64,000 nucleotides of DNA from the NCBI GenBank assembly GCA_905234735.1, contig CAJOJA010000001.1, positions 107,983 through 171,982 of the forward strand. Reading direction: 5' to 3'. Every line of letters begins with the position of its first letter. Position 1 is the first letter of the stretch. This document shows positions 42,384 to 52,536 of this stretch, piece by piece. The DNA comes from an uncultured Bacteroidaceae bacterium (GTDB lineage Bacteria > Bacteroidota > Bacteroidia > Bacteroidales > Bacteroidaceae). Under the pieces are notes generated by a model. The model did not search any database. It saw only the letters and a program-made list of their open reading frames with translations, and was not told the DNA's origin. Both the position numbers and the translations under genes were made by a program.

Positions 42384-44783
42384 ATGAAAAGAGGATTATT
42401 ATTTTGTGTATTGCTGTTCCTGATGGGAGCGCGGGTTGCCGTTAATGCTCAGGAACCGACGTTGTCCGATGTTCAGAATAGTGGTTGCCTGAATAAGGTA
42501 AAAGGGAAAATGGCTATGGTGGATGAACCGATACCGACTATTATTCTGACAAAGGAAGGTAATGTATTGTCGGTACAGCTGCTCAATTATGAAGCTAATT
42601 GTGCTACAGAAGGCTTTAATGTCACGCACAGCATAAGTGGCGGTAGCGACGGCGCACCCTATTCAGTATCTGTCAGTGTGGAACCATACATCGGTGAAGA
42701 TTACGCATATTGTTATTGCCCGTACAACGTTTCGTTTACGATACGTGATTGGAAGGTTAGCAGTTTCCAATTTTCATGCTGGTGGTACACTGGGCAGGTC
42801 AACCTGACGGAAGGTGAACCGTTGGTGCTGGAGGATATCTATGAAGATATCAGCATAGATGGCTTGAGCTACAGAATACATAAGTTGATGCATACGGCTA
42901 TACTGACTGATGGGACAAAGTGGAAGAATGCCGGTGAGGCCATATCGCATGATGTACTAAACATCCCTTCGGAACTGGATTATGAAGGACAGAAATACAC
43001 TGTTGCCAGTATCGGTATTTATGCTTTCAATAATAACAATTCATTTACCTCTGTCACTATACCAGGCAGTGTGATTGATATTGGCGAGGGCGCATTTTAT
43101 GGTTGTTCCCGTTTGAAATCCGTTTCCATCTTAGAAGGAGTAAGAATCATTGGTCCCTATGCTTTCGGTGATTGTTTACTCATGACTTCAATTTCCATTC
43201 CCGGTAGTATAGTTCGTATTGGCGAAGGTGCATTCATTAAATGTAGAGCTCTCATGAAGGTTTTTTGCCATGCAGATAGTGTTCCCAACACAGCAAACGA
43301 TGCGTTTTCCACTACCAATATCGACAGAGCAATGCTCCGTGTTCCAGAGGGCTCAGTGAATTCATACAAATCGACATTGCCCTGGAGCGAATTTGGAAAC
43401 ATCGAAGCACTGTTGGGAACTGCAAGCGTAGAGATTAATGAGACCAACTTTCCCGACAAGGGCTTCCGCAACAGTCTAAGCAACGAAATGTATGGAATAG
43501 ACGGTGTGCTGACAGATGCAGAAGTGGCATATGTCAGATACATTTTTTTGAATTGTGATACCACTATTCACAGTCTAAAGGGTATCGAATACTTCACCGA
43601 ACTTGAAGAACTGTCCTGCGAATATAGTGGATTGACATCGTTGGATGTGTCGAAGAATACCAAGCTAAGAAAACTCAATTGCGCATGTTGCCATTTGGCA
43701 GAACTGAATGTATCAGGGTGCACGGTTCTCGAAAGACTGACTTGCTACTCGAACGAACTGAAAGAGTTGGATTTGAAGAATAATACAAAGTTACGTCATT
43801 TAGAATGCAACAATAATCAGTTGACGATACTGGATGTATCCAATAATATTGAACTGGTAACATTGAACTGCAGCAACAACCGACTTATAGAACTGAATGT
43901 ATCGAGTAATACTACAGGTCTGATAGACGTACTACAATGCCACCTAAATCACATTAGAGGCGCGGCAATGGATGCCTTGGTGAAGAATCTGCCTACTGTG
44001 AACAATGTAGGTTTGCGTGTCAATTATAATAATAGTGATGAGCATAATGTGATGACAAAAGCGCAGGTTGCAGCGGCCAGGGCAAAGGGTTGGATACCAT
44101 GTGCCTGCGTTAGTGATTGGGGCATGCCCAATCAATCATGGGGAGTATATGAGGGCAGCGATGATATCATATTCACTCAGGGCCAGATGGCAACCATCAT
44201 TCTGCCAACAACGCCTGATGCAAGCAAGGGACGATATTACAGACTCGACCGCTGCGAGAAGGACAAGATTATCTTTGAGGAAGAACTGCAGCCCACGGCC
44301 CGCACGCCGTATATCATTGTGCCGAATGAGGACTTTAGCATAGACCTGAGTACCCTGAATTTGGAAGGACTAACCAGTGACACTGTTTCTGTGAAAGGTG
44401 CCTATTTCATTGGTTCGTACAGTCGTGGGGAACTGAGTTGTCCGGATGCCTGTTATATTGATATTTTAGATGCCACACCCGACTGCAGAATTGCAAGTGA
44501 AGGCATGGAGAAACCTGTTATAGGTGCCTTGCGTGCTTATTTGGTAGTCAATTGGGACGACCCGTACAATCAAGGTGGCACAAAGGGAGTGATGGAGAAA
44601 AAGGAAATACTCCTTCAGGGGGATACGAATACAATAAACGACATTCTGCAGGAGGGTGCTTCCTTCCGGGATGGGGAAACGGAAAGGAGTAATTTATTCG
44701 ACCTTCAAGGCCGTCGCTTGTCTGCTAAGCCGGAGCGCGGAGTCTATATTAAGGACGGACGGAAGAAAGTCGTCGGGAAGTAA
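42384..44783 (+). CDS. Leucine-rich surface protein with C-terminal sorting tail
   Basis: A 799-residue exported protein (signal MKRGLLFCVLLFLMGARVAVNAQ). Residues about 195-310 are BspA-type LRR_5 repeats (VTIPGSVIDIGEGAFYGCSR). Residues 400-520 are internalin-like LRRs (LTSLDVSKNTKLRKLNC, LKELDLKNNTKLRHLEC). The last 35 residues (NLFDLQGRRLSAKPERGVYI) are the Prevotella-type C-terminal tail linked to cell-surface export. Such proteins usually mediate adhesion to matrix, polysaccharide or other bacteria. It is monocistronic and probably controlled by the divergent regulator. Confidence 0.85.
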   Translation: MKRGLLFCVLLFLMGARVAVNAQEPTLSDVQNSGCLNKVKGKMAMVDEPIPTIILTKEGNVLSVQLLNYEANCATEGFNVTHSISGGSDGAPYSVSVSVEPYIGEDYAYCYCPYNVSFTIRDWKVSSFQFSCWWYTGQVNLTEGEPLVLEDIYEDISIDGLSYRIHKLMHTAILTDGTKWKNAGEAISHDVLNIPSELDYEGQKYTVASIGIYAFNNNNSFTSVTIPGSVIDIGEGAFYGCSRLKSVSILEGVRIIGPYAFGDCLLMTSISIPGSIVRIGEGAFIKCRALMKVFCHADSVPNTANDAFSTTNIDRAMLRVPEGSVNSYKSTLPWSEFGNIEALLGTASVEINETNFPDKGFRNSLSNEMYGIDGVLTDAEVAYVRYIFLNCDTTIHSLKGIEYFTELEELSCEYSGLTSLDVSKNTKLRKLNCACCHLAELNVSGCTVLERLTCYSNELKELDLKNNTKLRHLECNNNQLTILDVSNNIELVTLNCSNNRLIELNVSSNTTGLIDVLQCHLNHIRGAAMDALVKNLPTVNNVGLRVNYNNSDEHNVMTKAQVAAARAKGWIPCACVSDWGMPNQSWGVYEGSDDIIFTQGQMATIILPTTPDASKGRYYRLDRCEKDKIIFEEELQPTARTPYIIVPNEDFSIDLSTLNLEGLTSDTVSVKGAYFIGSYSRGELSCPDACYIDILDATPDCRIASEGMEKPVIGALRAYLVVNWDDPYNQGGTKGVMEKKEILLQGDTNTINDILQEGASFRDGETERSNLFDLQGRRLSAKPERGVYIKDGRKKVVGK

Positions 44784-44811
44784 TCTTTCTGTCTTATCAG
44801 TAGTGCATAAG

Positions 44812-44890
44812 ACACCTCCCTACCTTCCTCCTGTGTTGCCCTGTTCTTTGGGGGCTGTATGGCAGTTGAGGAAGGTAGGGAGGTGTTTTG
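44812..44890. terminator. Long hairpin between convergent genes
   Basis: CACCTCCCTACCTTCCTC (44813-44830) pairs perfectly with GAGGAAGGTAGGGAGGTG (44868-44885), followed by TTTTG. The loop of 37 bases can form a smaller stem. It probably ends transcripts from both the leucine-rich protein gene and the GH27 gene. Confidence 0.7.
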
Positions 44891-44935
44891 CACGGAGCTG
44901 ACGAACCTACAAGCAAAGGTTCATGATATGGATGA

Positions 44936-47146
44936 TTACTTAACCTTCAGGTAGCGGCAACCGTGAGTGGGGATGGTGCAGGAGAGTTCGCCAGCGGAGA
45001 GAACCTTCTGGCGCCAAAGGTCGCGAACCGTCTTGGCCTTGGCAACATCGGGAACAAGCGCACGGATGTCGACCTGCTTGTCCTCGCTGCCTACGTTGAA
45101 GACACCGATGGCTGTTCCACCGTCAGCCAGTGGGCGTGTCCAGACTTCGATGTCGCCCTGCTTCAGAGCACGGTCGGCCTGCTTGCCGAGGATGTCCTGA
45201 TTGATGGCGTTCACCTCGTGGTTGCAGAGCAGTGCTACGGTGAAGTCGTCCATCTGGGCAATGTCGCAACCGATGAGCATGTTAGAAGCCAGCAGGGTCC
45301 ACAGGGTGATGTGGGTGTACTGCTCATCAGGCGTCAGACGGCTGTCGCGCAGATTGCTGCTCCATCCCACCTTGCCCACGATGAGCATGTCGGGGTCGTT
45401 CCAATGTCCAGGAGCGGCGTATGGGGCAAGTCCGGCCTGACGTTTGAAGCCGATTTCGTACATCGAGCCCCAGGTGTCGGTGATGTCGCCTGTGGTGCGC
45501 CAACTGTTGGCATCTACGAAGTGTCCCCACTCCCATACGTTGGCCATGCCGTATTGGCAGAGGCTATAGAAGATGTCGCGGGGCTGCTCGCGCAGGAACT
45601 TCTGCATCAGCAGGTAGGGGCGGATGTAGGAGGCGACGCCCTTGTCGCGCTCCTTGGCATGGGCACGGCTGTAGCCACACCAGTCGTATTTCAGGTAGTC
45701 GATGCCCCAACTGTTGTAGGACTCGGCATCCTGCAGTTCATGGTCAATCGAACCCAGATAGCCACCACAGGTGTAGTCGCCTGGCGACGAGTAGATGCCA
45801 AACTTCAGTCCGCGCTCGTGGAGCCAGTCGCCCAGGGCCTTCATGCTGGGGAACTTCTCGTTGACGCCGATGGTGCCGTCGGGGTTACGGTCGGGGGCTT
45901 CCCAGCCGTCGTCGATGTTCATGTAGCAATAGCCGTAGTCGGCCAAACCCTTGTCGATGAGTGCCTGTGCCGAGGACATCACCTTCTCCTGCGACACGCT
46001 CAGTGCCCAGCAGTTCCACGAGTTCCAACCCATGGGGGGAGTCAGTGCTATCATGCGGTCGCCCACCTTCAGTGTGAAGTCCTGCGAGGCCTTGCCTTTC
46101 GCATTCTCGGCTGTTACCGTGAACGTGTAGTCGCCGGACCTTGTCATCTTGCCGCTCAGCACACCGTCGCTCTCCGACAGCGTCAGCCCGGCGGGCAGTT
46201 TGTCGGCCTTGAACTTCATGGGACGCTCGCCCGAGACGGGGAAGCGATAGATGACGGGGGAGTTCGGACGTACGCCAAACAGCGGAGCGCCGTTGAAACG
46301 CGGTGAGGCAGGTGCCGCAGGGGTCAGGATGTATTTCAGCGGCAGTCGCTGGCTGATGGTCTTGCCCGTCTTGGCGTCGGTGAAGGTGGCTGTCAGCAGG
46401 CATGTCTTCTTCTTGTCGTAAGGCACGCTTATGCGCAGGGGCTTGCCCTGCTTGGGAGACAGTTTCTTGGAGATGTTGCTGATTTTGGCACCTGTCTCGC
46501 GGTCGGTGACGGTGACGTTGAGTGTGCCGCTTGGCGACAATGGATAGGCATTGTGGAGTTCTACGTCGCAGTGGGCCTGTCCGTCGTTGACGTCTGTGAA
46601 GTGCATGGAGAGTCCCTCCATAGCGTTCGGCACACGCACCTTGAGCGGTCTGTCGAACAGGCCGCCGGGCTCGCCGCCGTTATACACGCGAATAGCAATC
46701 ACATTGTCCTTGTCCCAGCGGATTCCGCCGCTCTTGACATCGACGGGATAGCTGCGTACGCGGCTCCATGCGGAACTGTATCCGCCCTTGTCGCCCGGCA
46801 TGCGGCCCGTCTTACCAATCAGTTTGCCGTTCAGATAGCATTCGTCGGTATCGTCGGCCTTGGGCAGGTCGAGCACCACAATCTTCTGTTGGTCAGCACC
46901 CTTCAGCAGACTGCTGGGGATGTTCAGGTGAACGCGATACCAGCCGTAGGCCTCGTTGATGGCATAACCCTGTTCGTCCCAGTTCTTGGTCATGTCAATC
47001 TCAGTCCATGCGGCATCGTTCAGTTCGGGCTTTGCCCAACTCAGGTCGTCGCCTTTCTGGAAACGCGCCTTGCTAACACTCACGTTTTGTGCCTCCGCAT
47101 GGATTCCCATGACGGCGAGAAGCACCAGCAAAAAGAGTTTTTTCAT
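44936..47146 (-). CDS. GH27 alpha-galactosidase, multidomain
   Basis: A 736-residue exported glycosidase (signal MKKLFLLVLLAVMGIHAEAQ). Residues 40-175 are a GH2-like sugar-binding jelly roll, 275-360 a putative Ig fold (LPAGLTLSESDGVLSGKMTRSG), and 365-650 the GH27 barrel (PPMGWNSWNCWA). The nucleophile is Asp488 in YLKYDWCG and the acid/base Asp554 in RTTGDI; all key residues are present. The C-terminal beta-sandwich follows. It removes alpha-linked galactose (alternatively beta-arabinopyranose in some family members). asd lies 28 bases upstream on the same strand, so co-transcription is possible although the functions are unrelated. Confidence 0.92.
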   Translation of the reverse strand: MKKLFLLVLLAVMGIHAEAQNVSVSKARFQKGDDLSWAKPELNDAAWTEIDMTKNWDEQGYAINEAYGWYRVHLNIPSSLLKGADQQKIVVLDLPKADDTDECYLNGKLIGKTGRMPGDKGGYSSAWSRVRSYPVDVKSGGIRWDKDNVIAIRVYNGGEPGGLFDRPLKVRVPNAMEGLSMHFTDVNDGQAHCDVELHNAYPLSPSGTLNVTVTDRETGAKISNISKKLSPKQGKPLRISVPYDKKKTCLLTATFTDAKTGKTISQRLPLKYILTPAAPASPRFNGAPLFGVRPNSPVIYRFPVSGERPMKFKADKLPAGLTLSESDGVLSGKMTRSGDYTFTVTAENAKGKASQDFTLKVGDRMIALTPPMGWNSWNCWALSVSQEKVMSSAQALIDKGLADYGYCYMNIDDGWEAPDRNPDGTIGVNEKFPSMKALGDWLHERGLKFGIYSSPGDYTCGGYLGSIDHELQDAESYNSWGIDYLKYDWCGYSRAHAKERDKGVASYIRPYLLMQKFLREQPRDIFYSLCQYGMANVWEWGHFVDANSWRTTGDITDTWGSMYEIGFKRQAGLAPYAAPGHWNDPDMLIVGKVGWSSNLRDSRLTPDEQYTHITLWTLLASNMLIGCDIAQMDDFTVALLCNHEVNAINQDILGKQADRALKQGDIEVWTRPLADGGTAIGVFNVGSEDKQVDIRALVPDVAKAKTVRDLWRQKVLSAGELSCTIPTHGCRYLKVK

Positions 47147-47174
47147 GATATAATGATTTGACTAAAGGCTAAGT

Positions 47175-48185
47175 CTACTTAATGTTCCCCACTTTAATCA
47201 AATACTCTGCAATCTGCACGGCATTCAGGGCAGCACCTTTCTTTATCTGGTCGGAGACGAGCCAGAAGGTGATGCCGTTGGGGTTGGCCAAGTCCTTGCG
47301 GATGCGGCCCACAAAGACGTCGTCACAGTTCTCGTGGAACAACGGCATGGGGTAGACCTTGTTCTGGGGGTCATCCTCCAGCTGCAGGCCGTTGCCGTTG
47401 CGGACGGCCTCCTTAAACTCCTCAACACTTACGGGACGTTCCGTCTCGGCCCAAACGCTTTCGCTGTGGCAACGCAGAGAGGGCACACGGACGCACATGG
47501 CGGAGCAGTCGGCATCGGTGTGCATGATCTTCTTCGTCTCGTTGTACATCTTCATCTCCTCCTTGGTGTAGCCGTTGTCGGTGAAGACGTCGATTTGGGG
47601 GATGACGTTGAAGGCCAACTGGTAGGCAAACTTCTCAACGGTAGGTTTCTCGCCTGCCAGCACCTGACGGTACTGTTCGTAGAGCTCAGCCATTGCAGCA
47701 GCTCCGGCACCGCTGGCAGCCTGATACGAGGCCACGTGTATGCGGCGGATGTGGCTGATGTTCTCCAGCGCCTGCAGGGCAACGACCATCATGATGGTGG
47801 TACAGTTGGGGTTGGCAATGATGTTGCGCGGACGGTTCAGCGCGTCTTCGGCATTGCACTCGGGCACCACCAGGGGCACATTCTCGTCCATGCGGAAGGC
47901 CGACGAGTTGTCTATCATCACGGCTCCGTGCTTGGTGATGGTCTCGGCAAACTCGCGGCTGGTGCCTGCTCCGGCACTGGTGAAGGCGATGTCTACGCCC
48001 TTGAAGTCATCGTTGTGCTGCAGAAGCTTCACCTCTATCTCCTTGCCTCGGAACGTGTACTTCTTGCCAGCACTGCGCGAACTGCCGAACAACAGCAGTT
48101 CGTCGATGGGGAAGTTACGCTCGTCGAGCACTCTCAAGAATTCTTGTCCTACGGCGCCGCTGGCGCCCACAATTGCTACTCGCAT
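47175..48185 (-). CDS. asd: Aspartate-semialdehyde dehydrogenase
   Basis: Converts aspartyl phosphate to aspartate semialdehyde, the branch point to Lys, Thr, Met and diaminopimelate. The 336-residue protein has the dinucleotide site [10 protein letters not shown] at 7-16, FGSSRSAGK near 33, the catalytic Cys128 in NPNCTT, and [10 protein letters not shown] near 155. Length and motifs are normal. It is followed on the same strand by the GH27 gene. It has its own promoter box at 48222-48229, divergent from the antiporter gene. Confidence 0.95.
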   Translation of the reverse strand: MRVAIVGASGAVGQEFLRVLDERNFPIDELLLFGSSRSAGKKYTFRGKEIEVKLLQHNDDFKGVDIAFTSAGAGTSREFAETITKHGAVMIDNSSAFRMDENVPLVVPECNAEDALNRPRNIIANPNCTTIMMVVALQALENISHIRRIHVASYQAASGAGAAAMAELYEQYRQVLAGEKPTVEKFAYQLAFNVIPQIDVFTDNGYTKEEMKMYNETKKIMHTDADCSAMCVRVPSLRCHSESVWAETERPVSVEEFKEAVRNGNGLQLEDDPQNKVYPMPLFHENCDDVFVGRIRKDLANPNGITFWLVSDQIKKGAALNAVQIAEYLIKVGNIK

Positions 48186-48221
48186 TATGGAAAGTTTTAA
48201 AGTTTATAGAATTTGCGGCTG

Positions 48222-48229
48222 CAAAGTTA
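48222..48229 (-). promoter_or_regulatory. -7 box for asd
   Basis: The minus strand reads TAACTTTG followed by CAGC, 36 bases before the asd ATG. Confidence 0.65.
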
Positions 48230-48291
48230 CATAAATAAATCAAAATTATGAAATTTTTATTTTTACTTTTTAATTATTAATTAATTATGTT

Positions 48292-48299
48292 TACCTTTG
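48292..48299 (+). promoter_or_regulatory. -7 box directly abutting the antiporter start
   Basis: TACCTTTG ends 4 bases before the ATG at 48304, so a transcript from this box would have almost no leader. Confidence 0.5.
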
Positions 48300-48303
48300 T
48301 ATC

Positions 48304-50400
48304 ATGATTTCCAGCGAACCCCTCATAACCGACCCCACTTGGAGTTTCTTCCTGGTGCTGGCCATCATATTGCTGGCCCCGTTGCTGTTGCGCCGCCTGC
48401 GCGTTCCGCACATCATCGGACTGATGCTGGCCGGTGTGCTCATTGGGCCTTATAGCATGAACCTGATTGCCCGCGACCGTTCCTTCGAAATATTCGGCCA
48501 GGTGGGCATCTACTACATCATGTTCCTGGCTGCACTGGAGCTGAACATGGGCAGCGTGGAGCACTACGGGCGGCGCGGCCTGCAATTCGGGCTGCTCACA
48601 TTCCTCATCCCGCTGGCCATGGGCGTGGCCTCAGCCCACTACCTCCTGGGCTACGGGACGGGCACATCGCTCCTGCTCGGATGTGTACTGGGCTCGCACA
48701 CGCTGGTCTCCTACCCCATCGTCAGCCGATATGGTCTGGGGCGTCATCGCAGCGTGATTATCTCCGTCGTGGCTACGGCCATCGCCATCTTCCTTGCCCT
48801 GCTCATGGTGGCCATCATCGTAGGCCGCCTGCAACCCGACACCGGCTGGCGCTTCTGGCTGTGGTTTGCCGTCAAGTGCGTTCTGTACGGGACGTTCGTC
48901 ATCATGGTGTTTCCGCGTCTGGGACGCTGGTTCCTGCGCCGCTACGACGACAGCGTCATGCAGTACATCTTCATCCTTTCACTGGTGTTCCTGAGCGCCG
49001 CCCTGGCCGAACTGGCCGGACTGGAGGGGTTGCTGGGTGCCTTCATGGCGGGTTTGGTCGTCAATCGACTCATTCCACGCACCTCGCCCCTGATGAACCG
49101 CATAGAGTTTGTCGGCAACGCCCTGTTCATACCCTACTTCCTCATTGGTGTGGGCATGATTATCGACGTGAATATCCTGCTGAGCGACCGCCACACGATG
49201 TGGATTGTCGCCGTCATCGTGGTCACGGCCACCCTGTCGAAATGGTTGGCAGCAGAGGTGATGAGACTGACCTCGCAAGGCGACCACGAGAGCAGTATGC
49301 TCATGTTCGGACTGACCAACGCCCATGCCGCAGGAGCCCTGGCCATCGTGATGATTGGCACAGACGAGAGAGTCCAGCTGATGGACAACGCCATGCTGAA
49401 CGGCACGGTGATGCTCATCCTGTTTTCCTGCATCATATCCTCGCTGGCCACCAACTACGGAGCGCAGAAGACGGCACTAAGGGAAACCCCACTGGACGAA
49501 AACCGAGGCTCGTATCACGGCAAGTGCCTCATCGCCTACTCGCGCGAGGCCAATGTGGCCCCGATGACCCAGATGGCCATGCTCATACGCAACCCCTACA
49601 TCCCCGAAAGCATGGTGGGACTGAACGTCACGTTTGAGGACAAGTCGGGACAGTCCACCAATCAGGCGGGCCGCAAGATGCTGGAGAAAGCTCAGGAAAT
49701 GGCCGCAGCGGCCGATATACACATGGTGACCATGAACCGCGTGTCGACAAACATAGCCAGCGGCATTCTGCACACGATGGTCGAGAACGAATGCGGTGAG
49801 GTCATCGTCAGTCTGTCCGACCGCACAACAGACATGCCCAAGTCGTCGCTCGGCACCGTCATCGACAATCTGCTCTCCAGCACCCATCGCGAGGTCATGG
49901 CCCTGCGCAGCATCGTCCCCCTCAACACGCTTCGGCGCGTCGTGGTGGCCGTTCCACAAAAGGCTGAATACGAAGTGGGATTCTATAAATGGCTGGAGCA
50001 CGTCTGCCGTATTGGCGAGCAGCTGGACTGTCATTTGGACTTCCACGCCCACCCCGACACGCTGCCGCACATCCGCCAGTACATGCACCAGAAGCACAAC
50101 TACCTGCGCACGGAGTATCACGAAATGGAACGCTGGTCGCAAATTATGTCCCTCTCGGGCAATAGCGGCACCGACCACATGATTATATTCGTTACGGCAC
50201 GTCCGGACTCCATCTCCTACCAGCAACGCTTCGACGGACTGCCACTCACCATCTACCGCCACTTCAGTCAGACCAGCGTCATGCTGCTCTACCCCGACCA
50301 GTGGGGCGACCCGCTCGACACCGTCTCCATCTTTGCGCCCAACGGCAGGGCCGTCAATCGCCAGGGCGACTGGCTGGCTCGGATTTTCAAAGGGAAATAG
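48304..50400 (+). CDS. CPA2-type cation/proton antiporter with C-terminal cytoplasmic domain
   Basis: A 698-residue protein. Residues about 14-395 hold 12-13 hydrophobic helices of the Na+/H+ or K+/H+ exchanger type ([19 protein letters not shown] near 32, [20 protein letters not shown] near 240). The remainder (about 410-698) is a long cytoplasmic part with two regions resembling universal-stress-type domains ([19 protein letters not shown], then [15 protein letters not shown]). Expected role: cation and pH homeostasis in the inner membrane. No alternative start suits the first helix better. Its last 14 bases overlap the lolD end on the other strand. Confidence 0.88.
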   Translation: MISSEPLITDPTWSFFLVLAIILLAPLLLRRLRVPHIIGLMLAGVLIGPYSMNLIARDRSFEIFGQVGIYYIMFLAALELNMGSVEHYGRRGLQFGLLTFLIPLAMGVASAHYLLGYGTGTSLLLGCVLGSHTLVSYPIVSRYGLGRHRSVIISVVATAIAIFLALLMVAIIVGRLQPDTGWRFWLWFAVKCVLYGTFVIMVFPRLGRWFLRRYDDSVMQYIFILSLVFLSAALAELAGLEGLLGAFMAGLVVNRLIPRTSPLMNRIEFVGNALFIPYFLIGVGMIIDVNILLSDRHTMWIVAVIVVTATLSKWLAAEVMRLTSQGDHESSMLMFGLTNAHAAGALAIVMIGTDERVQLMDNAMLNGTVMLILFSCIISSLATNYGAQKTALRETPLDENRGSYHGKCLIAYSREANVAPMTQMAMLIRNPYIPESMVGLNVTFEDKSGQSTNQAGRKMLEKAQEMAAAADIHMVTMNRVSTNIASGILHTMVENECGEVIVSLSDRTTDMPKSSLGTVIDNLLSSTHREVMALRSIVPLNTLRRVVVAVPQKAEYEVGFYKWLEHVCRIGEQLDCHLDFHAHPDTLPHIRQYMHQKHNYLRTEYHEMERWSQIMSLSGNSGTDHMIIFVTARPDSISYQQRFDGLPLTIYRHFSQTSVMLLYPDQWGDPLDTVSIFAPNGRAVNRQGDWLARIFKGK

Positions 50401-51052
50401 GCTGTTCTATCATGCCGTCGCGCATGTGTATGGTGCGGTCGGTCAGTTGGGCCAGCGTCTCGTCGTGGGTGACGATGACAAAGGTCTGACCCATGCGGTC
50501 ACGCAAGTCGAAGAACAGTTGGTGCAGTTCCTGTTTGTTCTGGGTGTCCAGACTGCCTGAAGGTTCGTCGGCCATCACCACAGCAGGGGCGTTCATCAGG
50601 GCACGGGCAACAGCAACGCGCTGTTTCTCGCCACCCGACAATTCGTTGGGCTTGTGCCCGGCACGTTCGGCCAGTCCCATGAAGCCCAGCAACTCTGCAG
50701 CTCGCAAACTGGCCTCCTTGCGCCCCATGCCGCCGATGAGTCCAGGCATCATCACATTCTCCAGAGCCGTAAACTCGGCCAACAACTGGTGGAACTGAAA
50801 GACGAAACCTATACGTTGGTTGCGGAAGTGGGCCAACTTGGTTTGTGTCATACTGCTGACGTCTACGCCGTCAATCTCCACCGTTCCAGAGTCGGCCTTG
50901 TCCAGTGTACCCATGATTTGCAACAGTGTGGTCTTCCCGGCTCCGCTGGGACCCACGATGCTCACGATTTCGCCCCGCCGGATGTCCAGGTCTATGCCCT
51001 TCAACACCTGCAGCGAGCCGAAGCTCTTAGTTATGTTCCTTATCTTTATCAT
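50387..51052 (-). CDS. lolD: Lipoprotein-releasing-type ABC ATPase
   Basis: A 221-residue MacB/LolD-type ATPase: Walker [10 protein letters not shown] near 34, Q-loop FQFHQLL, signature LSGGEKQRV near 137, Walker [13 protein letters not shown] near 157 and His in THDE. LolD drives release of outer-membrane lipoproteins from the inner membrane; closely related MacB-type ATPases look the same, so the assignment is likely but not proven without its permease. I use ATG 51052 ([12 protein letters not shown]); the frame opens six codons earlier within an AT-rich repeat. It overlaps the upstream CvfB-like gene end by 26 bases. Confidence 0.82.
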   Translation of the reverse strand: MIKIRNITKSFGSLQVLKGIDLDIRRGEIVSIVGPSGAGKTTLLQIMGTLDKADSGTVEIDGVDVSSMTQTKLAHFRNQRIGFVFQFHQLLAEFTALENVMMPGLIGGMGRKEASLRAAELLGFMGLAERAGHKPNELSGGEKQRVAVARALMNAPAVVMADEPSGSLDTQNKQELHQLFFDLRDRMGQTFVIVTHDETLAQLTDRTIHMRDGMIEQPISL

Positions 51053-51902
51053 AATCCTTAAATCCTTCACCCTTAATCCTTAACCCTTCATCGCTGACGG
51101 TTATCAGCCTGCGCTTATACAGGTCGCCGACGGCCTTCTTGAACACCTTCTTGCTGACGCCGAAAGTGTTGTAGATGTCCTCGGCCGGACTCTTGTCGCC
51201 CAGTTCTGTATGACCTCCGTTCGCATGCAGATACTCCAGTAGCACGTCGCTGAACTCGCGGGCTGCCTGCTGACCCAGGGGTTGCAGGATAAGGTCAATC
51301 TTGCCGTCCTCGCGAACCTGCTGGATGTAGGCCGTCAGCCGGTCGCCCGTGTGCATGGCGCGAAACACCTGCTGATCGTATATCATGCCGCCGAAGCGGT
51401 TGTCGACGATGGCCTTGAAGCCCAGGTCGGTCTTTTGCCACACAAGCACCTCTACGGCATCGCCTGGCCGGTAGGAGGGGAAGTCGGGAGAGAGGAATTT
51501 CTCCACCTTGGCCGAGGCCATGATGCGGTGGCTTGCCTCGTCCAGATGGACATGTACGATATAGCTATTCCCCTTCTGCATCTTCATCTTCTGTTCGCGG
51601 AAAGGTACGAACAGGTCCTTCATCGGTCCCCACGCCAGAAAGGCTCCGAAGTTATTGACCCAGGCCACTTCCAGGTAGGCAAAATCGCCCACTTGGGCCA
51701 GCGGCCGTTCGGTGGTAGCAACGAGACGTTCGTCCTGGTCGAGGTAGACAAACACGTCCAGCTCATCGCCAATCTCTGCGCCTTCGGGCACATAGCGCGA
51801 AGGCAACAATATATCTCCGTGAACTCTCCCGCCGTCCAGATATAGACCGAAGTCCACCCGCTTCACCACCACGAGGCGGTTCATCCTTCCCAATTCCAAC
51901 AT
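51027..51902 (-). CDS. CvfB-like S1-domain RNA-binding protein
   Basis: A 291-residue protein of the CvfB/YitL family: repeated S1-type OB folds (residues about 10-60, 68-125, 140-205; for example [31 protein letters not shown]) and a C-terminal winged helix (215-275, [26 protein letters not shown]). Homologues bind RNA and affect virulence gene expression in Gram-positives; the role here is unknown. The last residues ([15 protein letters not shown]) come from an AT-rich AAGGATTAAGGG-type repeat that runs into lolD, so the natural end is probably near GLRI and the extension recent. It follows rplS by 92 bases. Confidence 0.85.
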   Translation of the reverse strand: MLELGRMNRLVVVKRVDFGLYLDGGRVHGDILLPSRYVPEGAEIGDELDVFVYLDQDERLVATTERPLAQVGDFAYLEVAWVNNFGAFLAWGPMKDLFVPFREQKMKMQKGNSYIVHVHLDEASHRIMASAKVEKFLSPDFPSYRPGDAVEVLVWQKTDLGFKAIVDNRFGGMIYDQQVFRAMHTGDRLTAYIQQVREDGKIDLILQPLGQQAAREFSDVLLEYLHANGGHTELGDKSPAEDIYNTFGVSKKVFKKAVGDLYKRRLITVSDEGLRIKGEGFKDYDKDKEHN

Positions 51903-51931
51903 ATCACATTCTGCATTTTACATTTTACATC

Positions 51932-51969
51932 AAAAAAAGGCATCTTGAGCAATTGCCCTCGATGCCTTT
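51932..51969 (-). terminator. Intrinsic terminator of the rplS transcript
   Basis: On the minus strand AAAGGCATC (from 51969 down) pairs with GATGCCTTT (ending near 51936), followed by a run of T. The stem of 9 bases with a U-run is a standard rho-independent terminator just after rplS. Confidence 0.75.
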
Positions 51970-51994
51970 CTCCTTACATTTTTGAGTTGCTCGA

Positions 51995-52348
51995 TTAGTC
52001 CTCAGCGGCGATGTTCACGCGCTTCTCGGCAATACGAGCCTTCTTACCGGTCAGGTTGCGCAGGTAGTACAGCTTAGCGCGACGTACCTTACCTACCTTG
52101 TTCACGGTAATGCTGTCGATGTTGGGACTCTCGATGGGGAAGATACGTTCTACACCTACGGTACCCGACATCTTGCGGACGGTGAAGCGTCTCTTGTCGC
52201 CGTGACCGCTGATTCTGATGCAAACGCCACGATAGAGCTGGATACGCTCCTTGTTGCCCTCGATGATTTTGTAAGCTACGGTCACTGTGTCACCGGCCTT
52301 GAACTGGGGGTGCTATGCTTCCTCAGCAATTTTGATTAAATCTGCCAT
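51995..52348 (-). pseudogene. rplS: Ribosomal protein L19 gene with an in-frame TAG at codon 12
   Basis: The gene opens MADLIKIAEEA, then TAG, then [16 protein letters not shown] and continues to NIAAED; everything after the TAG is normal L19 ([38 protein letters not shown]). Standard Bacteroidales L19 reads EEAFATGKQHP here, so a 15-base in-frame deletion of the FATGKQ region would create exactly this TAG. L19 stabilises the 30S-50S contact and is normally well conserved. A GTG at 52285 could restart translation but would drop about 20 residues. TAG ends other genes in the window, so it is not recoded. Sequencing or assembly error is the main alternative. Confidence 0.85.
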
Positions 52349-52439
52349 TTTGTTTGGTTTTTAAATTGTTGTACATCTCAACCCGAGGCATAACAGGGAA
52401 CTCTTCATCCTGCCAGCGACCTAGGGCGGAAAGCGGGTG

Positions 52440-52447
52440 CAAAGGTA
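52440..52447 (-). promoter_or_regulatory. -7 box for rplS
   Basis: The minus strand reads TACCTTTG followed by CACC. The resulting leader of about 85 bases, GC-rich at its start, could hold the autoregulatory structure common in front of L19 genes, but I cannot fold it with certainty. Confidence 0.65.
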
Positions 52448-52536
52448 CAACAAAAAATCAAGAATAAAAAATTAAAGAATAAAAATATTACTTATTCCTA
52501 TCATTTTACTCTTTTGCAGCCTAAATCCGACTTATT

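Noticed and set aside
44963..46306. Long plus-strand frame of 447 codons over the GH27 gene
   Set aside because: It is antisense to a gene with intact catalytic residues; its sequence has no recognisable domain.
47334..48200. Plus-strand frame of 288 codons over asd
   Set aside because: Antisense to a complete dehydrogenase gene with all active-site residues.
51995..52348. Use of an alternative genetic code with TAG read as glutamine
   Set aside because: TAG ends the antiporter and GH67 genes in this window, so recoding of TAG in this genome is not supported.
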